Source: Acanthaster planci
Taxonomy: Eukaryota; Echinodermata; Asteroidea; Valvatida; Acanthasteridae
Direction of reading: 5' to 3'
Assembly: GCF_001949145.1 (NCBI RefSeq)
Contig: NW_019091465.1
Location: forward strand, 330,536-394,535
Length of the DNA: 64,000 nt
The position numbers and the translations under genes are program-made. Of the stretch, positions 32,175 through 44,000 are shown in pieces (positions within the stretch are counted from its first letter, which is position 1; the number at the start of each line of letters is the position of its first letter). The notes under the pieces are model-generated. The model saw only the letters and a program-made list of their open reading frames with translations, ran no database searches and had not been told where the DNA came from.

Positions 32175-34655
32175 CGCTGGGGTCGGCTGGCCGGTACGAG
32201 TCAAGTAGTAAGCAGGAACGTTTTTATCAGATCATGTGATTTTTCCAGTCAACTGGTTTAATCCCATTCTGCCATTCCGATCACGTCTCAAATACATTTC
32301 AGGTCAGAACTACAAAAGGGGATTCACTCCCAGAAAAGCAGTCGATTTTGTGTAACACGCAGGATCTGTTTTAATCAATCACACATGAAGGCCACAAGAA
32401 CCATTCGGTTGGGATGTTTGGTTATTGAGTTTGTTGACGGTGCTCTTGAGCGATTGGCCTGTGTTGTTGCTCGTGTTTCTAAACATAGATCTCATTGCAA
32501 CAAACTGGTGACTGTTTCTCTCGAGAAAACGAACTTTGGACAGAAATAAACCTCGTACAATCGAATTAGGAAAAGATATATCCCCTAAACCGGACTTATA
32601 AACCGGAAAAAATATTATGAATGGCACTTGATGACACTACAGGGTTTCGAGCAAACTGAACACAACATATAACTGACAAAAAAATTACATAGGCTCAGTG
32701 CCTAAAATTGCACTGTAAACGTGCTGGATAAGATGTAGGGGGTCAAATTCCTCCCCTGCCTCCTTTGGGTTAACGTGTTACAAACAACAAAAGTGGTCAG
32801 TTTAATCACCAAAGCGTCATTTTATGACATTCCAACTACGACAGACCTTGTGGGATTCTAGGTTTACAACCTAGGTAGGCTTACAAATACAGCCCTGGAT
32901 CTTGTCAACGGTGGATCTCGAGCTGGACCAAGAGAGGGCGCTATTTCCTTAGTAACATAGGCGCCTTTAGTTGTACTAGGCACAAAAAGGGACAAACGAA
33001 TCTCCCAGGCACCTCGTGTAGCAGTGCTACATGGTACAGTACAAGCCTATGAGATTTCAGGTACCTTCATAGGCTTGGACTTAGATAGGCAGTATGGTTA
33101 TAATAGTAACCAGGAACTAGACCAAACCCTTGCCGCCCACTGGACGCACGTTCAAACACAAATGGAAGCAGATACGTCTGGGTGGCAATTTGTAACAAAA
33201 AGAACTACACCATTGACTTGTGCACAAACCCACTGGTACACTGTGCTACAAACTGGGAATGGAAAAGTCAAGGGTGGAAATCTGTAGCCAAAAAAAAAAA
33301 AAAATGCGGTACACCATTGACTTGTGCATTAACTCACAGGGAACATTAATGCGCATGCAATTCTAAAGTCAATAATGCGCACGCGTGGGGTTTATAGCAG
33401 GTAGCTACAAACTGCCAGCCCTGTTTTCTTTCGTCCTATTTGTGCATCAATTGTCTTTAGTACTAACTGCACATCGCTGGTTCACGGACAACTATGGAAA
33501 GCACGCTCTTTTATAATTGAACGACGAAGGGGGCATTCTGCTCGAGGCTGAAAGCCATCCGTTGATTTGAGTACAACTGTGCGTTGTCATAATGCCAAAA
33601 TTTGGCATTTCGGCATTGAGTGGGATAATTTCAAAGCTCCTTTTTAACGGCGATTGTTAAATATTAGCATTGCACAGTATTCTATATGACGTTTATGATT
33701 TCAAACATTTATTACATACAAAATAACTTCAATTGGTCTTAGACATAATGTTGTAACTTTTGTTGATGAAAAATGTCAAATGTATGTTATTAGTCTCTCT
33801 GTAACCTCTGCATCAAAATAAAACAAAATTGAACTTGGCATAGTTGGAAAGATTCAGTTGTTCACATTAAATCAAATTTTAATAGAAAGAGCTCCACGAC
33901 CAACTATCAGCAATGTCTTTGGGATATAGAAATCATTAACGTCAGCACAACAGTGTTTCAGCTTTTCCTGCTCTAATTTTGATATTTTTATGAATAATTG
34001 TTTTTAAATCGATTTTAACGTACAATACATCAATCATTACTACGTGCTTGCAAAAATCTAACATTAGGATCTGATGGGAAATTTTGTGCGTGGCCATCAG
34101 AATTGAAGAATAGACACCGTCGCAATGATAATAGTATTTACAGCGTTTTATCCAGAAACACGGACTGATATTCTTGAAAATGTGGTACTGATGAAGTTGA
34201 CGACGAAGACTGAACTGAAAGAAGAGTAAAGATGGACTATACTGGGGGAAATAATATAGTGCAGGCCGGGTGCTGACTTCCTAGAACATCCTTGTGTAGT
34301 TACGTCGCCTGAAGGCAGGCTGAAGAGAAAAATGTGTTTCATAAGTAGCATACCACGAATCAGCGACACCACACACTGCCATCGGCGGTTTTTTGTTTTG
34401 TTTTTTTGGAGGGGGGGTCGAAGAGGTAAAGGACACTTGCTCTACAAGTTATCGAACGTTCTCTTTGTCATTATCTCACTTCCTTTGGCTGATAAATGCA
34501 AACATTACAATAAAATGGATGTACAATCATTGGCAAGGTCTTGAAAACTGTACGTCAACACTTCCATTCAATGTGTATGTAAACTTTTGTCCACTGGTGT
34601 GTTTTGTGCTGTTTTAGTATTTTGGATAAACTAAGCGAGTAAACGTGGAACAGAC

Positions 34656-34660
34656 TGAAA

Positions 34661-34691
<31 letters not shown>

Positions 34692-34692
34692 C
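34656..34692 (+). repeat. (AAAT)n microsatellite
   Basis: About nine AAAT/AATA units in an uninterrupted run. Confidence 0.95.
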
Positions 34693-35224
34693 CACATCTA
34701 GATAAATCTGGTTCTTCGACACTTCGAGCACCAAATCGCCAACAAACATTGGAATTTCAAGTAGCTCATACGAAAGATAACATTGTAAGAGTCAAACGTG
34801 TGACCTGTATACAGTAGGACTGCAGTAATCTCAAACTATCCTCAAATTCTTCAAGTATCGAAAACCTTCCTACTTCCTGTTGCCTCTTCTTTGAAGTGGC
34901 CTAAATTACAACAAACAACATATATAACAAACTTCAAATGTGTCCCCCACTGCACGGTTCAATGGCAGAAGTTAACAGCTCGACTTCAGTCAGTCTCCAG
35001 TCATGATAGAAGTTAATGACTTTATTCGACCTGAGGAACTGCAAGTGACTCGATTGGACTCTGGTCCTTCACCAATGCCGAAACTTTGCAATAAGAAAAT
35101 TACGTGATTTATGTACACTATCTCGCAATTTGCTCCCGGCTCTCAGTTTTGGCTTCTTTGTCGCGTTTACATCTTAACAGGGTGGTTATGCAGACAGAAC
35201 AGAGCAGTAAAGTATGGTTTCTCT

Positions 35225-35560
35225 CCCAACCAGCAAATACCAGTGGTCCAATGGTGGCCCAGGAGTGCCATTGGCCCATCGGTGGATCTGCTCATCGGCA
35301 AAGCAGTGGCCCATTGGTGGGTCAGGAGTGGCTGAGCGGTGACCCACTAGTGGGGTATGGGTGGCTAATTAGTGACCCACTGGTGTGTCAGAGGGGCTAA
35401 GCGGTTGCCCACTAGTTGGGTACGAGTGGCTAATCACTAGCCCACTGATAGGCCACTTGTGTTTTTCCAGTTGCTTCTGGTCGGAGACTGTTAGCGGAAT
35501 ATGAGCGGCCTACTGGTGGGTCAATTGTGGCTAATCATCAGCCCAAGGTAACTCACGCGC
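35225..35560 (+). repeat. Degenerate minisatellite, about 32-bp unit (GTGGCCCACTGGTGGGT-like)
   Basis: Imperfect units of roughly 31-33 bp repeat the pattern GTGGCTAA...AGTGACCCACTGGTGGGTCAG. At least eight units are visible, with more divergence toward the ends. Confidence 0.65.
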
Positions 35561-38545
35561 GGTCTGTTATGACGCATTCTTGAAAGCTGGATGTAGACCC
35601 TCCCTATTAGGATTAGGCGGACATTTTAGAGACAATCCTGGACAAACCTCGTTGAAACATGGCCCAATCTCGCCCCCTTTCAATGTTGTTTCTCATTGGG
35701 TAAGCTGGGCTTAATCTTATATCTTAACCAATAAATGACCGCAACATTGAGCGGGAGAGAGGGAAATCTTTTCATCGCTTCCCTCAAGGTGTTCCGAAAA
35801 TTTTGTCCAAGATTGTAGCTTCGTAACTGCATCCCTCCTCTGCCTCTTCAGCCAGCAAATGAGTCAGGGGGTACGCCACCATGCCCAATCACTTTACACA
35901 GCCACCTACTGTCACCTAACACCCCCCCCCCATGTCTGAAAAGAATTCCTCAGGTTCCAGTGAAACAATGATCAACGAAAATGGGGGGGGGGTTCTCTCC
36001 GTCTCATATCTTGCTTTATATGTCAACCAGTGATACCCGATAACTACAAACGCAACAGTTCATTGGAAGTTCATGTAAATTAATTAGACTTGAAAGCTTT
36101 CAGGGCTATTTGATGTGCGACATGTGGCAAAGCGGACCCTCTATTGTGTCTTCCTTTATGTCGGCGGAATCTTTGGAATTCCTTTCAGATTTCCCGGCGG
36201 GGATAAATTAGGCACAATAGCCTTAGCTTATGCATCAAATTAGAATGGTCCCCGTTTGCCACACATCGTTTTGGGTGTATCCAGGAGCAAGGAGATCTTC
36301 TTTGTACAAGAAAAGAAAGGGAAAAGCAAAAAAGGATTACGTTAACAGTTTGCCCAATTCTTTGAGGTCTTTTATAGAATGGCCAATAACTCTGTAACGC
36401 ACTTTAAATTGCGACTGGAATGAATATTATGGAGCTTCTAAGAGGCTACTGTTAACCCAGGCACATTTTGTCTACTTGAGTGTATAGCTGCATTTCATCT
36501 GTCTTAGAATTTATTTCAGAATTTACTTTATTCTCTTCTTAAAAGGCACTGAGGATTACACGTACACTTTGGATTAAATCATCCAAACTTTGCTGCACAA
36601 CTCAGGCGCTCTTGCTGCAGTGTAACCAAAAGTATCAGCCGTTTCTGTTAAGAGTTTCATCAAACCCAGAATTAACTCACTAAAATATTTATGAGAAGTG
36701 TTAGTTGCTTCCTTGTCGCTTAGAAGTCAAACAATGATCACGAGTCCACTTTCCAGTCTCACCACACCTGCTAACCCACCTTCAGTACATGATACTTCTG
36801 CGGCCAACAATTTCGGAATCAATGAAATGTACTAAAACATGTACAAATGTAGAAACTACTCTAACCAAACCAATAGAAATATGCTCTTTATAATGCGTTT
36901 ATTTCGTTATACCCATAGCACTAGCATGCATACTATTACAAGCTTCATCTACCAAGAAACAAAACAAAAACAAAATGTTGACATGACTTGCTACCACTGA
37001 AGGCCGTTATTTTACACTGAAATTAATGTTGTACTGTTAGCCATGCGTTCACCAAAAACTCACCCGGAATTGGAACGACTTTGCCCAGAGTGCAAAATAA
37101 CATCTCTTTTATACATTGGTTCTTTCTTAATCCTGTTTTGATTTTCTTGTTATTTAATATCCTTTAAAGATCAGGTATATCGCTTAAGAGCTCCAGGCGT
37201 TGACCTTTGGTTAAATATGTGGTTTGTGCATAGGTTAAAGATGTGATTTTTAAAGTAATAACCACGCAAGCCTGAATAATCTGTCAATTTACGGTTTGTT
37301 TTGACTGAATTGTACCCGACTGTGGAACGGAAAAAAAGTTACCTCGGTGTGACAAGGGACGTAAACTGTTTATCAGGAGCGTCAGACAAGTTGGCTTTTG
37401 AAATATTTCAGCTGCTATCAGTTCTTCGTCATGACTTTAGCCAAACAAGTCATGACCGCGTCGGGTGTTATTCCGTACAGGGTGTGAATGCAAATTCTCT
37501 TTTGGAAATTCGGTTTGCTGTTTCATTAAAATATAAAACAATACAATTGACCCAAACAGAAAAAGAAAATCTTGTAAGGGCTTGAATAATTTCAGCTCAA
37601 AAACGAAATCCTTAGCGATGACGCAAGAGCTGTTAACATAAAGTCTTCGAGCTTTACAAACTGCTCATTCCTGCAACTACAAGCAAATAAAGCAACTTAA
37701 CTCAGAAATCTTTGTCGTGAAGTTTAGATAGTTCCAAGCACAACTACACAAGCATACACGGGATTGTTCTTTTCAGATGACAGGTGCTTTAACAGATTCA
37801 TCCATGTGGTCTTTAATTGAAATTTAACAACCCTTATAAAATATAAAATTAAAAATAATTGAGAAAAACTGTGAAAACAATTTTTTTAAATAGTCAAGGG
37901 GGAAACAACACGAAAATACTTTTCAAAAAGGCCGTTACATTGGACTTGCAGGCTTCATTATTTGATTTATTAGAAAGTTTCCACCAGTCATGGAGTTTCT
38001 TCTAAACATTGGAAACTAGTCAAACCCACTGTGAAATTCAACTGAGAGACAGTGACGAAAAAGTCGAGAGGTACCGGTAAATAAGGGGCGGATTGACTTC
38101 AACAATCTGTCTGAGGTCATCGTCGAACAAATCCCATGTAGGTGTCCTCAAAATCAAGTCTATTTACCAGCAACGACATCCATTACTTCAGTCACATGGC
38201 GGAGGAAGTCTGCGATTGCACCAGCCAGGTTAGGAGTGTGGACGGTAACAGAACTAGAGCACATAGGCTGACACACAGACTTTGCATCCTGTTTACATCA
38301 AATAAAGTAAAAATATACATAAGACGAGTGTCGATTTGAAACGTGAGATGTTGTTCCGTGCCGTGCTTTGCTTTTATTGAATGAAGTCGCATTAATATAA
38401 TCATAATAACCTCTTAAATATGCATATAAGAAGTATCATTCAGCCGGGAAACGCCATTCGGCCACATGTTCACCGACTCAACATTACTGTACCGCATTAT
38501 AAAACTGAAGTTTTACAGTAAGCCCAAGTATTTCCAGCTACTTAC
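35561..38545. other. Region downstream of the last saposin exon found; final exon not located
   Basis: AT-rich, with poly-C (about 35,923) and poly-G (about 35,983) runs and a foldback element at about 36,116-36,270. The missing 3' exon(s) of the saposin-like gene may lie here on the minus strand. No piece with the expected phase and cysteines was found. Confidence 0.35.
36116..36270. mobile_element. Small foldback element
   Basis: CGACATGTGGCAAAGCGGACC on the left is mirrored by GGTCCCCGTTTGCCACACATCG on the right. Next inward, CTATTGTGTC pairs with GCACAATAG. The total length is about 155 bp. Confidence 0.5.
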
Positions 38546-38668
38546 CAAGACAGTTCCGAGTGCCATGGCGAGCTTGTTCATTTCCCGCACGTACTGACGG
38601 CAGATTTGCCGAACACACGGAGACGCTGCCAGATCACAGTAGAAGTTCAAATACACGTCGGCAGTCAT
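38546..38668 (-). CDS. Saposin-like exon 5
   Basis: The acceptor is GTTATCACAG and the donor GTCTTG|GTAAGT. The 41 codons read MTADVYLNFYCDLAASPC, VRQICRQYVREMNKLAMAL, ending in phase 0 inside domain 2. Confidence 0.78.
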
Positions 38669-40899
38669 CTGTGATAACGATATACAACAAGATTAGGTTT
38701 ATATGTCGCTTCTAAACAACTTATTCATATTGAGTCGCATTTATGAAAAGATGTGTTTCCTACTCCATTGTAAAAAACATTATGAATTTATAAAAAAAAA
38801 TATTACCGTTGTTACATTTACATGAATGGCATCGAAATCAAACACATGCTCCCTATTGGCACTGATTCAGTCGCGTTGTAAAATCGGGACTGTGAAAAGA
38901 AGTCTTTTGAATATATCCGAATTAGCGCATTAGCTTCAACAAAGATTTCTTGCTCTTGTGCGTCCCATTCATTCCATTCAACATTTACTTACAATGAGCT
39001 GCTTGTTAAGAAGCATTTCTTTCAGCCAGACCACTGTTCCAGTGCAGACTCCACACACTGGGCCATCTTCGTTAAGCACACATGTATCTCCTTCTCTAAG
39101 CTGGACGGCTTTCGGTTGGCAACTTGGCAGGCTGCTGTTTCTTGCCGATGGGCAGATGTATCCACAGTATTTACGAGTGTCGTCCTATCATTAACAGAAA
39201 ATACGGGCGATTCACAACAGTGTGCTTCCGAAAGTTTGCGACGCGTTGGCTAATCACAATGCGCAATGTCTGTCGACCCTTTTCAGACACGCATCGGATC
39301 GTCAGATTTCGTGCATTATGATTGGTTAGTGTGTTGGAAACTCTTGGAGGCGCGTGTATTAAATGTATCAAAGCCTCTGTGCGTACCCTCTCTACGGGAA
39401 ATTTAACACAAGCTAGATCGACTATCTGAAGGATTGATGCAATGAGTGTGTCAGAGATGCAGATTTTATGCAACATTTTACTCCTCCTTCATAGATTGAA
39501 ATTGCTCGATTTCTCATTTTACTTAAGTGCGCACTTTTCCCTGTCAGTAGAAAGTAATTCGGTCAGTTTGTCTGTTCATCTGTCCATCCGTTCGTTTGTT
39601 CTTCATTTGTGGTTATTTTTTGGGGGGGGAGCGGGTCGTCTTAAAATGACACATTTGCATAAATTATGAAACGTACCAAGTACATTGACACAAACAGCTT
39701 AACGTGGCCATATATTTCGTTGAAGTGGTCGACACAAGCCCCATGCTCTGGTTGTCCTTTGGGGACGAAAGGGCAGGTACAAAGTTTGCAGTACTCAATG
39801 TTGGTGCGCTGTGGATGCATGTGAAGAAACCAATATTTCAACATCAATTATTATATTTTCAAACCTTATGAAAAAAAAACACCCCGATCGATTGTTGAAA
39901 CTTCCTATCAGTTTTTCGAAATGCCAGTGATTTTGAAATACAAATGGCACCATTAGTTCCAATCTGGACAGCATAAACCGAGAAGGGACCCCTCTCACGA
40001 ATCCTGGTTGTCAAATCAGCCGCTGTAAGGCCCAAACCATAATTTCCCTGAACAGACATAATTATGGAAAACATTGAATCTAACTTTCTATTTACACTAT
40101 AATAAAAACAGTTTCATTTTTTTTAGAGTGTTTTCACTTATTTCTACTCACGACAAACGCTGCGTTCATGAGTGAATCCTTCATGAACTGGTAAGTTTGC
40201 ACACATATTTTGCAGCCTGCAGGGTCATCGTTACAGTCTTTGGATACCGGATAATCTGTTTTCCCAGGAGAAAAAAACAACAACCAATGAAATCGACACA
40301 AAAGAAATACAGAGGAATAAAAAGACAAAATTTTTAACTGCTGTAAAAGTAAGCTGACACGTTTACACGTACACTCGACGTTGCTGAGTAAACCAATGCA
40401 CGACAGATACCCAGCAAACACACGTCCACGTCACACTGTAGGAAACCTGCTTTCATGGTTATTTTTTATTTCTGTTTTGAAGATTGAAATGAATGAAAGT
40501 GAAACATAAACAATTTATGGAAGATTATAAATTGTACGCAATACATTTCCCCAACAAGGAAACGCAGATCATGAGTAAAAAGTGAGAATTTTGATTTTAA
40601 CTCATGCAGAGGTAACATTTCATCGACTTTTGTATTGTGGTGCAAAACATTGAGGAGCAGTGTGGATAATATTCCCAGAAGATAGAGTATTTCTGGGAAG
40701 ACTAATCTGGTAGACCCGTTGTTGGCTTCAAAATGTTCTTTCAATGAATGAGATATGAAAAACAGCGCGGCACGCGCAAAGCCAGTAGTTAGAAAAAACA
40801 GGAGATACATGACAATATATCAGAAGAAATAGGCCCACCTTTCCCAAAGACAGAGACTGCCACTGTTGCCAACAGTACAACCACCAAGGTGCGGAACAT
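38546..40899 (-). CDS. Secreted saposin-like protein, five exons found, 3' end missing
   Basis: Saposin-B domains are small disulphide-bonded helical bundles that bind lipids. Five minus-strand exons join in matching phase to about 205 aa. Exon 1 is a signal peptide (MFRTLVVVLLATVAVSVFG). The first saposin-B domain has CKIC in exon 2, YCKLC and GAC in exon 3, and YCGYIC in exon 4, that is six Cys with spacing near the family pattern. The second domain starts VCGVC in exon 4 and continues FYCDLAASPC and QIC in exon 5. Its last two Cys are not found, so at least one further exon is expected below 38,540. Prosaposin-like precursors, or antimicrobial and lipid-binding saposin-like secreted proteins, are possible. 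I cannot say which. There is no transmembrane segment in the part seen. Confidence 0.75.
38993..39184 (-). CDS. Saposin-like exon 4
   Basis: The acceptor is TTAATGATAG and the donor CTCATT|GTAAGT. The 64 codons begin DDTRKYCGYICPSARNSS, closing domain 1. A linker follows, then GPVCGVCTGTVVWLKEMLL, which opens domain 2. Confidence 0.8.
39677..39808 (-). CDS. Saposin-like exon 3
   Basis: The acceptor is GCATCCACAG and the donor TACTTG|GTACGT. The exon is 44 codons in phase 0: RTNIEYCKLCTCPFVPKG ... EHGACVDHFNEIYGHVKLF. It is the middle of saposin domain 1. Confidence 0.78.
40152..40255 (-). CDS. Saposin-like exon 2
   Basis: The acceptor is GGGAAAACAG and the donor TTTGTC|GTGAGT. It encodes DYPVSKDCNDDPAGCKICVQ and then TYQFMKDSLMNAAFV, ending in phase 0. 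It holds the first Cys pair of domain 1. Confidence 0.8.
40839..40899 (-). CDS. Saposin-like exon 1: signal peptide
   Basis: The ATG is at 40899-40897. It encodes MFRTLVVVLLATVAVSVFGK and ends AAAG|GTGGGC in phase 1. An upstream in-frame ATG at 41019 lies before the predicted transcription start and is rejected. Confidence 0.8.
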
Positions 40900-40974
40900 T
40901 GTGCTGAATTTGTCGATCAGGCAAGGAAACACAGACGAGAAAGTGCAAATTGCAACCAAGATGCCCAGGCCGAG

Positions 40975-41011
40975 ACTACTGAAGAAATGTCGCTTCGCTT
41001 TCCTTTTTATA
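40975..41011 (-). promoter_or_regulatory. TATA box and initiator of the saposin-like gene
   Basis: On the minus strand TATAAAAAG occupies 41011-41003. An initiator-like TTCAGTAG places +1 near 40980, 31 nt downstream, which is the canonical spacing. The resulting 5' UTR is about 80 nt with no upstream ATG. Confidence 0.6.
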
Positions 41012-44000
41012 ACCTCCACCTATACGAATGTATTAGCCACTAAGATCAGAGCTCTGTAGCTCTGCAAACGGGCAAAAATATCGCACTGTTGAACGGTGCA
41101 CCACCATTTCCAAATAATCATAGGTTATGTAAATAACCTATTTTAATATTCATTATGAAACGTTGAACTTTTTAAGTGAAAGTCACATGCAAGGATTTCA
41201 ATCTTGCCACCCGTCTGTACACCCTATTATTCACTAAAGCTTTCATCCTGAAAACATTCGATAAGTGGGTTTTGGTCAGAGTGGCAAGAATGGCAATTAA
41301 GTACTGATTACATTGCTCTTCTCAGTAAGCCATTACCGTTTGTCACACTGAAAAGATTTCGACAAGGTAATTGTAGATTTATTGAGCCAGAGGACAAGAT
41401 AGTCACATTGGAAACAGTTTATGTTGGGTTGTGATCATTTGAAAACCAGCCTTTGTCTGGTAAAACTGACAAGAAACTGATTCACTTTAATATTGATATT
41501 TATTGATTTTTAAGCTGATTTAACTTATTCCGTTTAACGTCGGACAGTTAACTGCAGCTCCTGTTGCCCTGTGAATTCCAGCCAACGGTCAAACCTTGAC
41601 TAGCTCGATGGTCGAGTGGTGATGGGTTGACGTTGGTAATCGGAGCTAGCGCTTACATGCTCTAGGAACCATTGAAAACTTATGTACCCAGCAAGATATG
41701 GGACAGAAGGGTAAGCCCAACATGTTCACTCCCCATACACACTCCAGACTATTGTTACCTAACACGTTCCCTACCTGTCTGAAAATAATTCCTGAGATTT
41801 CAATCAATTAGTGAGCAACAATGGTGGGAAAGGGCGCTCTCCGTTCCATATGTAGCTTCAAATGTGAAAACCTGCCTAGATGCATTGTAATTGTTGTTTA
41901 CAAACACATAGGCCAAAAAAAGTTTATTTTTTCAACATGGCAATGTTTCGAAGAAGAAAAAGCAAAACCTGTTGCTCCATGCCGTCTTCTTGTCACCATC
42001 TTCGTCTCCCAATCCCTATTCTATCTAGCTGGGCAGAAATGGGCTACTTTGCCTACATTGACAGCGGCTCACGTGCCCTCACTCTTCAAATACCGCTTTT
42101 TTTACATCTATTCTTTTCAACCACTGTCCTACCAGACCTAAAATCCACCAGTCAACAGAAATTACTCAGATTGTAATCACATCAACCTAATTCAGCCGTC
42201 GTGGTCTCTGATAGATTTTGAGTGATTTGCCTGATTTTTTTTTTCGGGAGTTGGGCAAAACCTACATAGGAGTTTCTGTATGTAAACTTTTCACAGCCTT
42301 TCTGAAAAATGAGGTTGTAAAATCTGGGAGACATTTACAAGCCTGCTATGGAAGGAAAATGAGGTCCTCCCAAAGCAGGATCGAGTTAAGATTTTAGGCT
42401 AAACTCGGTGCTTCAAGTCATCTTCGGAAATTTGAAAGTTTGAAAACCCCAATGTGAAACAAAATGAGATAGAAATCTTGCTCTACGACGCAATGATCTG
42501 GGTCTCCTCAGCGAAACAATCTAAACCCCTGAAGTAAAAAGCAGTATAGCAGTAAAGCTCGACTTGTTTTCTTTCACATACCGTGTGTCATAACGAAAAA
42601 CCAAGAAATAAAATCGTTTTCGTCGACAAGACTTTTTCATCAACGAGTGCACGAAGGCACTCTTTATCAGAGAAAGATAAGAATAGTACAAAAACCTTTA
42701 ACATCACTCATCAACGATGTTTGGAAGAAATCTTGCCCACTGCAGCAGCTTTAAAAAATATACAGAGATGTTTACATGATGGTAACTACCATGTCATATG
42801 CTTTTAAAAAAATGGAAACTTGTAAATCGTTTATGTTTTTAAGTAAAAATCTTTGGAAGCTGTACACGTTCAAAAGTTTTTTCAACTTCTTACAAGAGCT
42901 TACAATGTAAAACGTTCATGCAGTATAGATCGTAAAGAATTTTTCAACGTTTGGCATCAGAACCTAAAAGTTTCCACCTTGAAACTAAACATTTAGGTCG
43001 AGTCTCTCACTTTAGTTGCCCTTAGAAAACACCACACAGTTGCAAGCACAGATGGCTGGACGAAATCCACAGATTTCCATCGACAATGTGGAAAGAGAAG
43101 ACTTCATCATCAAGTCAGCCAAACAAGAAAAGGAAATTGTTAATATTTTTCTTACTTCTTAAACGTTGTCAATATTACAGAGTTTGGAGAAAAATCAAAC
43201 ACGTGTTCAGGTTTTAAAATCCAGTTTGGCGTTGGACTTTCCTGTTCAAATGGGAGTAATATATTTTATAGAGACAGTGTTATTAGCGCTCTGCTTTGGA
43301 TTTCCTTTGGAGTGGTCATTTCGTTCCCTCTTTTTTATCAAAATTTGATGGGATGTCAATGAAAAACATTATTCAAAGAATGTTCCATTCATTGATTAAT
43401 TTCCTAGTTTGTCACATATCTAGTGAAATAATTGAATGCCCGCTGTTAGTGTGGAAGGCAGGGGTTTGTAGTAAGCTTTCATAAGACCTTGCAGAACACC
43501 TTCCATATCTGTTGCCGAACATCCTTTATCTGTCGGTGGCGTTGTGTACTCTTCCTTCGCTGCAAAATATCCTTAAGTGGTACTAGAATGCGATATTTAT
43601 TTGTGTGTATCTGAGCATGAAAGATAATGTTGAAAATACTTCACATTTCAGTCAGGGGAGCCAGCGATACGTCAGTGGTACGAAAAAGGAAAAAGATAAT
43701 TGTATAAATATATATGGACAGCATTTCAAAGTTAAGGTAGACCGCGGTTTGTAATGCACTGGTCGTAATGTGCTGTTTTATTCTTTAAGGAGAAATGGGA
43801 CGAAGTCATACCGTAAAGTGTTGGTAAGAAATACATCATGTCAGGTTTTCCGGGTAACACCGCGTTTAGGGATACCCTTGTCCAGTGATTTTATTCTCAT
43901 ATCATTCAGCTCAGTCTGAATAATGTTGGTGAAGCAAACCTTAAACGGTATAGAAAATCAATAAAGGATAATAATTGACTAGAATATATTGTAATAACTC

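Larger units (their letters stand above)
31972..35224. other. Gene-free stretch with simple repeats
   Basis: Contains the tRNA-like element at 32.1 kb, a poly-A run at 33,291-33,305, and an AAAT microsatellite at about 34,656-34,692. No exon is recognised. Confidence 0.4.

Noticed and set aside
37301-37585. 94-codon plus-strand frame (MTELYPTVERKKSYLG...)
   Set aside because: No domain, no promoter and no splice context. Not enough to call a gene.
39859-40074. Minus-strand frame with an AG acceptor (GNYGLGLTAADLTTR...) between saposin exons 2 and 3
   Set aside because: It could be spliced in phase, but it breaks the cysteine spacing of the saposin domain. Joining exon 2 directly to exon 3 gives the expected pattern.
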